Below are positions 9,277-18,002 of a DNA stretch of 64,000 nucleotides, in pieces; the stretch's first letter is position 1; each line of letters starts with the position of its first letter. Origin of the DNA: Streptomyces sp. NBC_01267 (lineage in GTDB: Bacteria; Actinomycetota; Actinomycetes; Streptomycetales; Streptomycetaceae). The DNA lies in NCBI RefSeq assembly GCF_036241575.1, contig NZ_CP108455.1, positions 6,741,001-6,805,000 on the forward strand, in the 5' to 3' direction. The translations under genes were made by a program, and so were the position numbers. The notes beneath the pieces are model-generated. The model saw only the letters and a program-made list of their open reading frames with translations, had not been told where the DNA came from and made no database searches.

Positions 9277-9889
9277 GCCGTCGCGCGGAGGCCGCCGCGA
9301 CCGCGGAGGTCCGGGAGTCCACGCCCAACTTCGCGTAGATGTGCACCAGATGGGACTTCACGGTCGCCTGGCTGAGGAAGAGCTGCTTGCTGATCTGCTG
9401 GTTGGACAGGCCGTCCCCGACCAGTTGGAGGACCTCCAGCTCCCGGCGGGTGAGGGACTCGCCCGGGGTGCGCATCCGGTCCATCAGCCGGTGCGCGACT
9501 GCGGGCGCCAGCGCCGAGCGGCCCGCCGCCGCCGTCCGTACCGCCGCGGCCAGTTCCTCGGGCGGTGCGTCCTTCAGCAGGTAGCCGCTGGCTCCCGCCT
9601 CCACCGCGGCCAGGATGTCGGCCTCCGTGTCGTACGTCGTCAGTACCAGGACCCGGGGCGCGCCTTCGACGGCGACGATGGCCGCCGTCGCCGCCGATCC
9701 GTGCATCCCCGGTCCGAACTGGAGGTCCATGAGAACGACGTCGAAGTCCCCCGAAGCGGCCAGCGCGACCGCCTGTTCGGCCGTCGACGCCTCCGCCACC
9801 ACCTGGAAGTCCGGTTCGGTGTCGAGTACGGCCCGCAGCCCCGCCCGTACCACCGGGTGGTCGTCGGCCAGCAGGAGTCGGATCGTCAT
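9245..9889 (-). CDS. NarL/LuxR-type response regulator
   Basis: A 214-residue DNA-binding response regulator. The receiver domain is at about 1-120, with acidic pocket ADDHP and phospho-acceptor Asp55 in VVLMDLQ. The LuxR-type helix-turn-helix is at about 145-205 (LTRRELEVLQLVGDGLSNQQI, given here in part as LTRRELEVLQ). It pairs with the kinase at 9886-11067, and the two overlap by ATGA. The divergent ABC exporter genes at 11203 are the likely targets, as in many Streptomyces kinase-regulator-exporter sets; this is inference from position. Confidence 0.92.
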   Translation of the reverse strand: MTIRLLLADDHPVVRAGLRAVLDTEPDFQVVAEASTAEQAVALAASGDFDVVLMDLQFGPGMHGSAATAAIVAVEGAPRVLVLTTYDTEADILAAVEAGASGYLLKDAPPEELAAAVRTAAAGRSALAPAVAHRLMDRMRTPGESLTRRELEVLQLVGDGLSNQQISKQLFLSQATVKSHLVHIYAKLGVDSRTSAVAAASARRLIRRAGGSAH

Positions 9890-11067
9890 GCGGACGCCCC
9901 TTCGGCGACGGGCAGCGGCAGGGTGACCGCGACGGCTGTGCCCTGGCCCGGTGTGGACTCGACGGCGAAGGTACCGCCGAGCGACTCGGCGCGCGAGCGC
10001 ATCGCGGGCAGCCCGAATCCGCCCTCGTCGGATGTGGCGTGCAGCGGGTCGAAGCCGGAACCGTCGTCGACGACGTCCAGTGCGACCGCGGTGTCCATGA
10101 AACTCAGGGTGATCTCGGCGCGGGACGCCCCCGCGTGCCGGACGGTGTTGGCGAGCGCCGACTGGGCGATGCGCAACAGGGCCACCTCGTACGGGGTGGG
10201 CAGCGCGACCGGTGTGCCGCTGGTGGAGAAACGCACCCGCGGCCCGGGACTGCCCGCACAGAGCCGGTCCAGCGCGGCGGCGAGCGAACCGTGCGCCAGG
10301 GCGGGCGGCGACAGCTCCCGTACGAACCGGCGGGCCTCGGCGAGGTTGTCCTGCGCCGCCTGGCGGGCCTGCTCGATATGGGCCGATGCCGGGGCGTCCG
10401 CGGGCAGGGTGCGCCCGGCGGCGCGCAGCAGCAGCTGGATCGACGAGAGGCCCTGCGCGAGCGTGTCATGGATCTCGCGGGCGAGCCGCTCGCGCTCGGC
10501 GAGCGTGCCCGCGGCCCGTTCGGCGTCGGCGAGCTCGGCGCGGGTCGCGATCAGCTCCTCGATCAGCTGCCGGCGGTTCTCGCTCTCCCGGTAGAGCATC
10601 TGATAGCCGAGGACGGTGGCCACGGCGACCGCCGCTCCCAGCAGCGGTCCGATGAAGGCGCCCGGGTTCATCGCCCCGCTGTGGCCCACGTACGAAGCGA
10701 TCGCCGCGCCCGCGGTGACCACGACAGCCGGAACCGACCAGCGCACCGGCAGCAGATGCAACTGGAGGAAGTAGAGCGGGAACGCGGTCCACAGCCCGTC
10801 CGGGGAGACCACCAGCAGCGCCAGCCAGGCCAGGCCCAGCAGACCGAGCCAGACGGCCGCCGCCCGGCGGGAGGTCTGGACGGACGGCCACACCGTGCCC
10901 GCCGCGTAGACCGCACCCATGACCGCGGCGGCCACCACCACCGCGGGCGCGTTCGCCGCGTGATCGGCGATTGCGCGCACAGCGGCGAGCGCCAGCAGGC
11001 CGGCCACCAGCAGGTGGAGGCAGACGCGCAGGACTACCGGGGCAGGGGTGAGGGAGCGGGCATCCAT
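9886..11067 (-). CDS. Sensor histidine kinase (HisKA_3 type)
   Basis: A 393-residue membrane kinase. Four to five hydrophobic segments lie in residues 11-155, with very short loops, so it probably senses events in the membrane (intramembrane-sensing style). The phospho-acceptor is His200 in LAREIHDTLAQGLS. A HATPase_c domain follows (ANTVRHAG as N box, DDGSGFD as G1, GGFGLPAMRSRAESLGG). Start ATG 11067 faces the ABC permease gene across 135 bases. An inverted repeat CGAAAG/CTTTCG in that gap could bind the partner regulator. Confidence 0.9.
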   Translation of the reverse strand: MDARSLTPAPVVLRVCLHLLVAGLLALAAVRAIADHAANAPAVVVAAAVMGAVYAAGTVWPSVQTSRRAAAVWLGLLGLAWLALLVVSPDGLWTAFPLYFLQLHLLPVRWSVPAVVVTAGAAIASYVGHSGAMNPGAFIGPLLGAAVAVATVLGYQMLYRESENRRQLIEELIATRAELADAERAAGTLAERERLAREIHDTLAQGLSSIQLLLRAAGRTLPADAPASAHIEQARQAAQDNLAEARRFVRELSPPALAHGSLAAALDRLCAGSPGPRVRFSTSGTPVALPTPYEVALLRIAQSALANTVRHAGASRAEITLSFMDTAVALDVVDDGSGFDPLHATSDEGGFGLPAMRSRAESLGGTFAVESTPGQGTAVAVTLPLPVAEGASA

Positions 11068-11202
11068 GGTCCTGCCAGCGTAGGCGGATCGTCCAGGAAC
11101 GCACTCAACCGAAAGTTTGATGCCCGGCTCCGTCTTTCGATACGCGAGGAGCCAACCGTGGCGCGATGCCCGCGGACCCCTACTGCCAGCAGGGTTGATC
11201 CC

Positions 11203-12243
11203 ATGTTCGTCGCATGGAGAGATCTGAGATTCGCCCGGGGCCGGTTCGCCCTGATGGGCACGGTCATCGTGCTCATCACCCTGCTGGTCGGACTGCTGTC
11301 CGGACTCACCGCCGGGCTGGCCAGGGACAACACCTCGGCCGTCACCGGGCTGTCCGCCGACCACCTCGCCTTCGCCGCTCCGCCCTCGGGGCAGTCGGCC
11401 TCCTTCACCGGTTCCCAGCTGCCGGAGAGCGCCTGGCAGACGTGGGCCGCGCGGCCGGGGGTGAAGAGCGCGCAGCCGGTGGCCATCGGCACCGGCAACG
11501 CCGAAGCGGGCGGGCACACGGCCGCGGTCTCCGAGTTCGCGGTACGGCCCGACTCCGGCCTGGCACCTGTGGCGCCCGGCCCGCACGGCGCGGTGCTGTC
11601 GAAGGGCGCGGCCAAGGATCTGGGCGCGGCGGCGGGCGACACGGTCTCGCTGGCCGGGCGCGACCTGAAGGTGACGGCGGTCGCCGGGGACGACTCGTAC
11701 AGCCACACCCCCGTCGTCTGGACCTCCCTCGGTGCGCACACCAAGGCCACGGTGGTGGCGCTGACCACCGACGGCGCGGACCTCGCGGCGGGCGACCGGG
11801 CTGCCGGAACGAAGACCCTCACCCTGGACGGTTCGCTGAGCGCGCTCCCCTCCTACCAGGCGGAGAACGGCTCGCTCCAGCTGATGCGCGGCTTCCTCTT
11901 CGTCATCTCGGCCATGGTGATAGGGGCGTTCTTCACGGTCTGGACGATCCAGCGCAGCGGCGACATCGCGGTACTGAAGGCGCTGGGGGCCTCCACCCCG
12001 TACCTGCTGCGCGACGCGCTCGGGCAGGCGGTCCTGATGCTGGTGGCCGGGACCCTGCTGGGAACGGCCGTCGCCGCCGGGTTCGGCGCCGTCGTCCCCG
12101 ACGGCGTCCCCTTCGTCCTCGATCCGCTGACGATCCTGGTCCCCGCCGCCGTCATAGTCGCCCTCGGTGTGCTCGGCGCGGCCCTTTCCATCCGGCGGAT
12201 CACCGCCGTCGACCCCCTCACCGCCCTCGGGAGCGCCCGATGA
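11203..12243 (+). CDS. FtsX-family ABC permease
   Basis: A 346-residue membrane protein with one N-terminal span (residues about 17-40, LMGTVIVLITLLVGLLSGL), a large extracellular domain (about 45-225) and three C-terminal spans. The arrangement is typical of MacB/FtsX permeases that form exporters or mechanotransmitters. Conserved segments include QRSGDIAVLKALGASTPYLL and RRITAVDPLTALG. It forms an operon with the ATPase gene, whose ATG overlaps its stop (ATGA). Divergent from the two-component pair at 9245-11067, which probably controls it. The substrate is unknown. Confidence 0.88.
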   Translation: MFVAWRDLRFARGRFALMGTVIVLITLLVGLLSGLTAGLARDNTSAVTGLSADHLAFAAPPSGQSASFTGSQLPESAWQTWAARPGVKSAQPVAIGTGNAEAGGHTAAVSEFAVRPDSGLAPVAPGPHGAVLSKGAAKDLGAAAGDTVSLAGRDLKVTAVAGDDSYSHTPVVWTSLGAHTKATVVALTTDGADLAAGDRAAGTKTLTLDGSLSALPSYQAENGSLQLMRGFLFVISAMVIGAFFTVWTIQRSGDIAVLKALGASTPYLLRDALGQAVLMLVAGTLLGTAVAAGFGAVVPDGVPFVLDPLTILVPAAVIVALGVLGAALSIRRITAVDPLTALGSAR

Positions 12244-12917
12244 CTCTCACTCTTGACGACGTGACGCTGACCTACCCGGACGGGGACGGGCGCGTGGTCG
12301 CGCTGGACTCGGTCTCGCTCGATGTCCCCTCCGGTTCGCTCACCGCGGTGGTCGGGCCCTCGGGATCCGGCAAGTCCAGCCTGCTGGCCGTGGCGGCGAC
12401 CCTGGTGACGCCGGAACGGGGCCGGGTGACCGTCGACGGCCTGGACACGGCCGCGCTGGGACGCGCCGAGAAGGCCGCGCTGCGGCGCGAACGCATCGGC
12501 ATCGTCTTCCAGCAGCCCAATCTGCTCCCGTCGCTGACCGCGCTGGAACAGCTCCAGGTGATGGCGCACCTCTCGGGGCGCCCGGCCTCCCAGGTACGCG
12601 ACCGGGCGGCGGAACTGCTGGACGCGGTGGGCCTGGCCGACCAGGCGGGCCGCCGCCCGCACCAGCTCTCGGGCGGACAGCGCCAGCGGGTGAACATCGC
12701 CCGAGCTCTGATGAACGAGCCGTCCGTCCTGCTGGTCGACGAGCCGACGAGCGCGCTCGACCACGAGCGGGGCGGGGCGGTGCTCGACCTGCTGGTCACC
12801 CTCACCAGGGCGCGCGGGACCGCGACGGTGCTGGTCACTCACGACCGGGCACATCTGGACCGGATGGACCGGACGGTGACGATGGCCGACGGCCGGCTGA
12901 CCGTGCCCGTCGGCTGA
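12240..12917 (+). CDS. ABC transporter ATPase (MacB/LolD type)
   Basis: A 225-residue ATPase with Walker A GPSGSGKSS, Q-loop FQQPNLLPSLT, signature LSGGQRQRV, Walker B VLLVDEPTSALD and switch VLVTHDR. The size is normal for the family. It couples to the FtsX-type permease upstream. The overlapping start gives equal expression of the two subunits. A strong hairpin terminates the operon just downstream. Confidence 0.92.
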   Translation: MTLTLDDVTLTYPDGDGRVVALDSVSLDVPSGSLTAVVGPSGSGKSSLLAVAATLVTPERGRVTVDGLDTAALGRAEKAALRRERIGIVFQQPNLLPSLTALEQLQVMAHLSGRPASQVRDRAAELLDAVGLADQAGRRPHQLSGGQRQRVNIARALMNEPSVLLVDEPTSALDHERGGAVLDLLVTLTRARGTATVLVTHDRAHLDRMDRTVTMADGRLTVPVG

Positions 12918-12931
12918 CGGCCGGGCGCACA

Positions 12932-12988
12932 CCCAGCAGGCCTGACCGGCGCCGCCGTACTCCCGCGGCGCCGGTCAGGCCTGCTGGG
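12932..12988. terminator. 24-bp perfect bidirectional terminator
   Basis: A perfect 24-bp stem (12932-12955 with 12965-12988) and a 9-base loop. The right arm contains the stop codon and last codons of the convergent iclR-type gene (stop at 12975-12977), so that gene ends inside its own terminator. Confidence 0.85.
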
Positions 12989-13778
12989 GTCCCGCGGTCG
13001 CCAGCGTGGCGGAGAGTTCCTGGGCGATGCCCTGGAGGATCGGCACGATCTTCTCGGTGGCTTCCTCGGTGACCCGCCCCGCCGGTCCCGAGATCGAAAT
13101 GGCGGCAGCAGTGGGGGAGTTGGGGACGGAGACCGCGAGGCAGCGGACCCCGATCTCCTGCTCGTTGTCGTCGACCGCGTACCCGGCCCGGCGTACGACG
13201 TCGAGCGCCTCCAGGAATCCCTCGGGCGTGGTGATCGTCTTCTCGGTGGCGGCCGGCATGCCGGTCCGGGCCAGCAGCGCCCTGACCTCGGCCGGCGGGG
13301 TGTGCGCGAGCAGCGCCTTGCCCACGCCGGTGGAGTGCGGCAGGACCCGCCGTCCCACCTCGGTGAACATCCGCATCGAGTGCTTCGAAGGCACCTGGGC
13401 GACGTACACGACCTCGTCCCCGTCGAGCAGCGCCATGTTCGCCGTCTCGCCGGTCTCCTCGACGAGCCGTGCCAGGTACGGCCGCGCCCAGGTCCCGAGC
13501 AGCCGGGCCGACGACTCGCCGAGCCGGATCAGCCGGGGGCCCAGCGCGTAACGGCGGTTGGGCTGCTGGCGTACGTAGCCGCAGGCGACCAGGGTGCGCA
13601 TCAGCCGGTGGATCGTGGGCAGCGGCAGGCCGCTGGTGGCCGAGAGCTCGCTGAGCCCGACCTCTCCACCGGCGTCCGCCATCCGCTCCAGCAGGTCGAA
13701 GGCGCGCTCCAGGGACTGCACGCCGCCGCTCGGTGCTGCGGTCTTGGTGTCGTCGGCACTGGCGTGGGACTGCGGCAC
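12975..13778 (-). CDS. allR: IclR-family regulator, probable AllR
   Basis: A 267-residue IclR protein. The winged helix is at about 22-85 (VQSLERAFDLLERMADAGG, LPLPTIHRLMRTL), followed by the effector-binding domain (GVGKALLAHTPP, EQEIGVRCLAVSVP). It is divergent from allantoinase, the arrangement of AllR, the repressor of the Streptomyces allantoin pathway. AllR responds to ureide/glyoxylate metabolites and is known to control allantoinase and malate synthase genes. The assignment as AllR rests on context, since sequence alone gives only IclR family. Two similar 16-bp boxes lie between it and allB. Confidence 0.85.
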   Translation of the reverse strand: MPQSHASADDTKTAAPSGGVQSLERAFDLLERMADAGGEVGLSELSATSGLPLPTIHRLMRTLVACGYVRQQPNRRYALGPRLIRLGESSARLLGTWARPYLARLVEETGETANMALLDGDEVVYVAQVPSKHSMRMFTEVGRRVLPHSTGVGKALLAHTPPAEVRALLARTGMPAATEKTITTPEGFLEALDVVRRAGYAVDDNEQEIGVRCLAVSVPNSPTAAAISISGPAGRVTEEATEKIVPILQGIAQELSATLATAGPQQA

Positions 13779-13964
13779 GGCGGCGGTCCTTTCGAGGCGG
13801 GCGGGGCAAGGCGCCAGCCTACCGGGCTCCGCCCGGTGCCACCTCGCCGGTGGTACGGACGTAGTGGCCGGTCAGGCCCCCTTTGTCCGAGATCAGCGGG
13901 CCGGGCGGTACGATCCGCGGACCTCGGCACCACAGGACGTACATTCCGGAGGGTGAAATCTAAC

Positions 13965-14065
13965 TTTTGCTTTGTGGAAACCTCCAAGCGGTCGGCTCGG
14001 TCTTGACGAGTCCCGGCGCACAGCGAAGACTCCGTCAACGGAACGTGAATTTCGCTGTATGGAAA
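13965..14065. promoter_or_regulatory. Paired IclR/AllR boxes at the allantoinase promoter
   Basis: TTTTGCTTTGTGGAAA (13965-13980) and TTTCGCTGTATGGAAA (14050-14065) are 85 bases apart, about eight DNA turns. Between them is TTGACG (14003-14008) with a possible -10 near 14026. The second box ends 11 bases before the GTG start of allB, over the expected 5' leader. Binding by the neighbouring regulator is inferred. Confidence 0.6.
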
Positions 14066-14076
14066 GAGGGGCCCTG

Positions 14077-15432
14077 GTGTCCAACACCGAACTGGTACTG
14101 CGCTCGACGCGCGTCATCACCCCCCAGGGGACGCGCGCCGCATCGGTGGCCGTCGCCGCCGGGAGGATCGAGGCGGTGCTGCCGTACGACGCCGAGGTGC
14201 CGGCCGGGGCCCGGCTGACGGACTTCGGGGACGACGTCCTGCTCCCGGGCCTCGTCGACACCCACGTCCATGTGAACGACCCCGGCCGCACCGAGTGGGA
14301 AGGGTTCTGGACGGCGACCCGGGCGGCGGCGGCCGGTGGGATCACCACGCTCCTCGACATGCCGCTCAACTCGCTCCCGCCGACCACGACCGCCGCGCAT
14401 CTGCGGACCAAGCAGGACGTGGCGCGGTCCAAGGCGCACATCGACGTCGGCTTCTGGGGCGGTGCGATCCCCTCCAACGTCAAGGATCTGCGTCCGCTGT
14501 ACGACGCGGGGGTCTTCGGCTTCAAGTGTTTCCTGTCGCCCTCCGGGGTCGAGGAGTTCCCCGAGCTCGACCAGGAACAGCTCGCCCGCTCCCTGGCCGA
14601 GATCGCCGGACTCGGCGGCCTGCTGATCGTGCACGCCGAGGACCCGCACCAGCTGTCCGACGCCCCGCAGCGCGGCGGCCCGGCCTACGCCGACTTCCTC
14701 GCCTCCCGGCCGCGCGCCGCCGAGAACGCGGCCATCGAGGGTCTCATCGCCCTGGCCCGGCGGCTGGACGCGCGGGTCCACGTACTGCATCTCTCGTCGA
14801 GCGACGCGCTGCCGCTGATCGCCGCCGCCAAGCGCGAGGGTATCCGCGTCACCGTCGAGTCCTGTCCGCACTTCCTCACCCTGACCGCCGAGGAAGTCCC
14901 GGACGGGGCAACGGAGTTCAAGTGCTGCCCGCCGATCCGTGAGGCCGCCAACCAGGACGCGCTGTGGGCCGGGCTGGCCGACGGGACGATCGACTGCATC
15001 GTCTCCGACCACTCGCCCTGCACCACGGACCTGAAGACCCCCGACTTCGCCCAGGCCTGGGGCGGTATCTCCTCGCTCCAGCTGGGGCTCCCGGCGATCT
15101 GGACGGCGGCGCGCGGGCGCGGTCACTCGATCGAGGACGTCGTCCGCTGGATGTCGACCGCCCCCGCCGAGCTCGCCGGACTCACGCGCAAGGGCGCGAT
15201 CGAGGCGGGGCGTGACGCGGACTTCGCGGTGCTCGCACCGGATGAGACGTTCACCGTGGACCCGGCCGAGCTGTTCCACCGGAACCAGGTCACGGCGTAC
15301 GCGGGCCGGACGCTGCACGGCGTGGTGCGGTCGACATGGCTGCGGGGGGTGCGGATCGCGTCGGAGGGGGTGCTGACCGAACCGACCGGGCGGCTGCTGG
15401 AGAGGGACGGCCTGCCGCACGCGGCGCGCTGA
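14077..15432 (+). CDS. allB: Allantoinase
   Basis: A 451-residue cyclic amidohydrolase that opens allantoin to allantoate. Metal ligands are seen in [17 protein letters not shown], in the lysine of FGFKCFL (carboxylated lysine), in [14 protein letters not shown] and SDHSPC. These fit allantoinase rather than dihydroorotase. Start GTG 14077 has GAGGGG upstream and matches family N-termini; in-frame ATG 14059 is possible. No allantoicase follows, so later steps are encoded elsewhere. The product glyoxylate would be used by the malate synthase at 5923. Confidence 0.92.
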   Translation: MSNTELVLRSTRVITPQGTRAASVAVAAGRIEAVLPYDAEVPAGARLTDFGDDVLLPGLVDTHVHVNDPGRTEWEGFWTATRAAAAGGITTLLDMPLNSLPPTTTAAHLRTKQDVARSKAHIDVGFWGGAIPSNVKDLRPLYDAGVFGFKCFLSPSGVEEFPELDQEQLARSLAEIAGLGGLLIVHAEDPHQLSDAPQRGGPAYADFLASRPRAAENAAIEGLIALARRLDARVHVLHLSSSDALPLIAAAKREGIRVTVESCPHFLTLTAEEVPDGATEFKCCPPIREAANQDALWAGLADGTIDCIVSDHSPCTTDLKTPDFAQAWGGISSLQLGLPAIWTAARGRGHSIEDVVRWMSTAPAELAGLTRKGAIEAGRDADFAVLAPDETFTVDPAELFHRNQVTAYAGRTLHGVVRSTWLRGVRIASEGVLTEPTGRLLERDGLPHAAR

Positions 15433-15435
15433 CCC

Positions 15436-15458
15436 GGGCGGGGGCGCTGCCCCCGCCC
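15436..15458. terminator. Terminator between allB and the NlpC/P60 gene
   Basis: GGGCGGGGGC and GCCCCCGCCC pair around GCT, four bases after the allB stop codon, with TTCT following. It lies between converging genes. Confidence 0.75.
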
Positions 15459-15482
15459 TTCTCCGTACGGAGCCGGTCCGGG

Positions 15483-16511
15483 TCAGCCGATGCGGACGCC
15501 GAACTGGAAGGGCATGTTGCCCATGGCCTCGTACCGGACGTTGGCACCGGTGTGCGGTGCGTGCAGCACCATGCCGTTGCCCGCGTACAGGCCGATGTGG
15601 TGCAGGTCGCCGTAGAACAGGACCAGGTCGCCGGGCTTGAGCGCGCTCTGCGAGTAGATCCGCTGACCGGCGTTGGCCTGGGCCTGGGAGACGCGCGGGA
15701 GGGAGACGTTGGCCTGCGCGTACGCCCACTGCGTCAGCCCCGAGCAGTCCCACGAGGCCATGCCGGTGGCCGTGTACTGATAGGGCTTGCCTATCTGGGT
15801 CTTGGCGGCGTTGAGCGCGGCGCCGCCACGGGCGGAGGCCGGCACGTCGTTGCCCAGGTCGGCGCGGGAGCTGGCCCGGTTGGCGCGGGTGTCGTCGGCG
15901 GTGATCGCGGCCCGCTCGGCGGCGGTGAGGCTCTGCAGCAGCTTCCGGGACTCGGCCAGCTTGCCCTGGACCGCCTGCTTGTTCTCCGCGAGCTTCTTAC
16001 GCGTCGACGCGAGGTCCTTCAGCTTGTCCTGCGCCTCGGAACGCTGCTGGGCGAGGGTCCGCTGCTTGGCCTGGATCTTCTTGAGCGCGTCGGCCTGCTG
16101 CGTGCTCAACTGGTCCTGAGCCGTGGCCCTGTCGAGGAAGTTGTCCGGGTCGGACGAGAGGAACAGCTGCACGGACGGGTCGATACCACCCGAACGGTAC
16201 TGCGCACTCGCCATCGAACCGAGCTGCCCACGGAGCTTGTTGAGCTCCTGCTGACCACGCGCGACGGTGTCCTGGAGATCGCCGACCTGCTTCTTCAGCT
16301 TGTCCTGCTGCTCCTGGGCCCCGTTCAGCTTCTCGGTGGCCTTCTCCGTGTCCTCGGAGAGCTTGTCGACCTGGGCCTTGACCTCGCTCTTGGTCGGCTT
16401 CGGGTCGGCGTGCGCGGCCTGGGAGGTCAGGGCCACGGCTGCGGCAGCGGTCGCGGTGAGCACGGTCACACGAGTGCGACTCGCAGGCTTGGGTCGACGG
16501 TGGGACGCCAC
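15483..16511 (-). CDS. Secreted NlpC/P60 peptidoglycan hydrolase
   Basis: A 342-residue exported endopeptidase that cuts peptidoglycan stem peptides. The signal peptide ends near SQAAHA (residue about 34). Residues about 40-200 are a long charged coiled coil (KSEVKAQVDKLSEDTEKATE and following), as in RipA/SagA-type hydrolases. The NlpC/P60 domain starts near 225 with Cys in MASWDCSGLTQWAY and His in DLHHIGLYAG, then HAPHTG. Start GTG 16511 follows AAGGAG with nine bases between. A hairpin lies just upstream in the leader. Confidence 0.9.
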   Translation of the reverse strand: MASHRRPKPASRTRVTVLTATAAAAVALTSQAAHADPKPTKSEVKAQVDKLSEDTEKATEKLNGAQEQQDKLKKQVGDLQDTVARGQQELNKLRGQLGSMASAQYRSGGIDPSVQLFLSSDPDNFLDRATAQDQLSTQQADALKKIQAKQRTLAQQRSEAQDKLKDLASTRKKLAENKQAVQGKLAESRKLLQSLTAAERAAITADDTRANRASSRADLGNDVPASARGGAALNAAKTQIGKPYQYTATGMASWDCSGLTQWAYAQANVSLPRVSQAQANAGQRIYSQSALKPGDLVLFYGDLHHIGLYAGNGMVLHAPHTGANVRYEAMGNMPFQFGVRIG

Positions 16512-16535
16512 GGAGGCGAGCTCCTTCTTCCTCAG

Positions 16536-16560
16536 CCGCCGAACAGCGTTGACTCGGCGG
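16536..16560 (-). promoter_or_regulatory. Leader hairpin of the NlpC/P60 gene
   Basis: On the mRNA, CCGCCGA and TCGGCGG pair around an 11-base loop, 25 bases before the start and 10 bases ahead of AAGGAG. Streptomyces cell-wall hydrolase genes often carry structured leaders (c-di-AMP riboswitches), but the conserved aptamer core was not found here. A local expression element is the safest reading. Confidence 0.4.
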
Positions 16561-16561
16561 G

Positions 16562-17046
16562 ACCTTCGCTGCCACCCGGGGTGAGTGATCAACCGTGCAA
16601 AGGTACGAGGCCCGACCTTAGTGACCTTCCTGTGATCAGTTCAAATCTCGATGAGAAAAATCTCGGTCGTCAAGCGCATTCTTTACCGTCATTGCACGCG
16701 CAGTAATGACCACTTGACGCTGTGCTCCAATGCGCAGGTTCGAATTCGGGCAGTGGCCAGCGGAGTTGCCGAACACGCGAAAGCTACTTCCGGCCGACAG
16801 CTACTTCCAGGCCGACAGCTACTTCCGGATCGACGGTGATGTCCGGCCGCCCATTCGGCGAAGTCATGGTGGTGTTGCTCCGCCGGTAATGTGTGCGCCC
16901 CGGCAAAGCGGCGGACGGCCCTCGGCGCCCGCGGGAAACGGACCGCGAATCCGGGGGCGGAACCGAAAGGCCGGTCCCGGCCGTTGACCTGCTGGTACGG
17001 ACGTACCGGCACCGCACCCGTCAGGGAAGAACAAGGAGAACCGGTC
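16562..17046. repeat. Intergenic region with three 18-bp tandem repeats
   Basis: This 485-base gap between divergent genes has no convincing gene. It holds three tandem copies of AGCTACTTCCRGGCCGAC-like sequence (16782-16798, 16799-16816, 16817-16834; the first is one base shorter). The part nearer 16600-16740 is clearly lower in G+C, as expected for promoters of the NlpC/P60 gene (leftward). Confidence 0.7.
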
Positions 17047-17868
17047 GTGACCCTGCAGCAAGAGATCGTCGGCAACGCCATGCAGATGGCCGTGGTGAGC
17101 CTTCAGCCCGGCCAGACCGTCTACTGCGAGGCCGGGAAGTTCCTCTTCAAGACGTCGAACGTCAGCATGGAGACCCGGCTCTCGGGGCCCGGCGGCGGCC
17201 AGCAGTCCCAGGGCGGACAGCCGGGTCAGGGCGGTGGCATGGGCGGGATGCTCAGGCAGGCGATGGGCACCGCGATGCAGGTCGGTCAGCGGGCCCTCGC
17301 GGGTGAGTCGCTCGCCTTCCAGTACTTCGCGGCGACCGGCGGGGAGGGCACCGTCGGGTTCGCCGGGGTGCTGCCGGGCGAGATGCGCGCCCTGGAGCTG
17401 AACGGCACCCGTGCCTGGTTCGCCGAGAAGGACGCCTTCGTCGCGGCCGAGTCCACCGTCGAGTTCGGTATCGCCTGGCAGGGCGGCCGGACGGGCCGCA
17501 GCGGCGGCGAGGGCTTCATCCTGGAGAAGTTCACCGGCCGCGGCACCGTGATCATCTGCGGTGCGGGCAATTTCATCGACCTCAACCCGGCCGACTTCGG
17601 CGGCCGTATCGAGGTGGACACGGGCTGCATCGTCGCCTTCGAGGAGGGGATCGAGTACGGGGTCCAGCGCATCGGCGGCCTCAACCGCCAGGGCATGATG
17701 AACGCCGTGTTCGGCGGCGAGGGCCTCTCGCTGGCGACCCTGGAGGGCGACGGCCGTGTCATTCTCCAGTCGCTCACCATCGAGGGCCTGGCGAACGCGC
17801 TGAAGAAGGCACAGGGCGGCGACAAGCAGGGACCGACCGGCGGGCTGTTCTCCACCCACGCCGGATAG
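17047..17868 (+). CDS. AIM24 family protein
   Basis: A 273-residue protein of the AIM24/TIGR00266 family (a double-psi-like beta-sandwich of unknown role; the yeast member is mitochondrial). Typical are MQMAVVSLQPGQTVYCEAGKF (first half MQMAVVSLQPGQ), a glycine/glutamine-rich loop at about 55-80, and FILEKFTGRGTVIICGAGNF (IICGAGNFIDLNP). Start GTG 17047 follows AAGGAGAACC. The protein is cytoplasmic, without signal or membrane spans. The function is not known. It is monocistronic, followed by a separate gene after 134 bases. Confidence 0.85.
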   Translation: MTLQQEIVGNAMQMAVVSLQPGQTVYCEAGKFLFKTSNVSMETRLSGPGGGQQSQGGQPGQGGGMGGMLRQAMGTAMQVGQRALAGESLAFQYFAATGGEGTVGFAGVLPGEMRALELNGTRAWFAEKDAFVAAESTVEFGIAWQGGRTGRSGGEGFILEKFTGRGTVIICGAGNFIDLNPADFGGRIEVDTGCIVAFEEGIEYGVQRIGGLNRQGMMNAVFGGEGLSLATLEGDGRVILQSLTIEGLANALKKAQGGDKQGPTGGLFSTHAG

Positions 17869-18002
17869 CGGCGGCGCCGCGAGGTGCGGGGCGATGAGTT
17901 CGGCGGGAGCGTGGAGTCAGTACGTCGGTAGGCGGGCGGGCCGGTCGGGCCGCCCACACTGCTGACGCACCTCTTGGCCGACGCTGTTGAAGGAGCCCCG
18001 CC

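Noticed and set aside
16512-16720. c-di-AMP (ydaO/yuaA) riboswitch before the NlpC/P60 gene
   Set aside because: Expected from family habit, but the conserved core sequences of the aptamer were not seen; only a local hairpin is supported.
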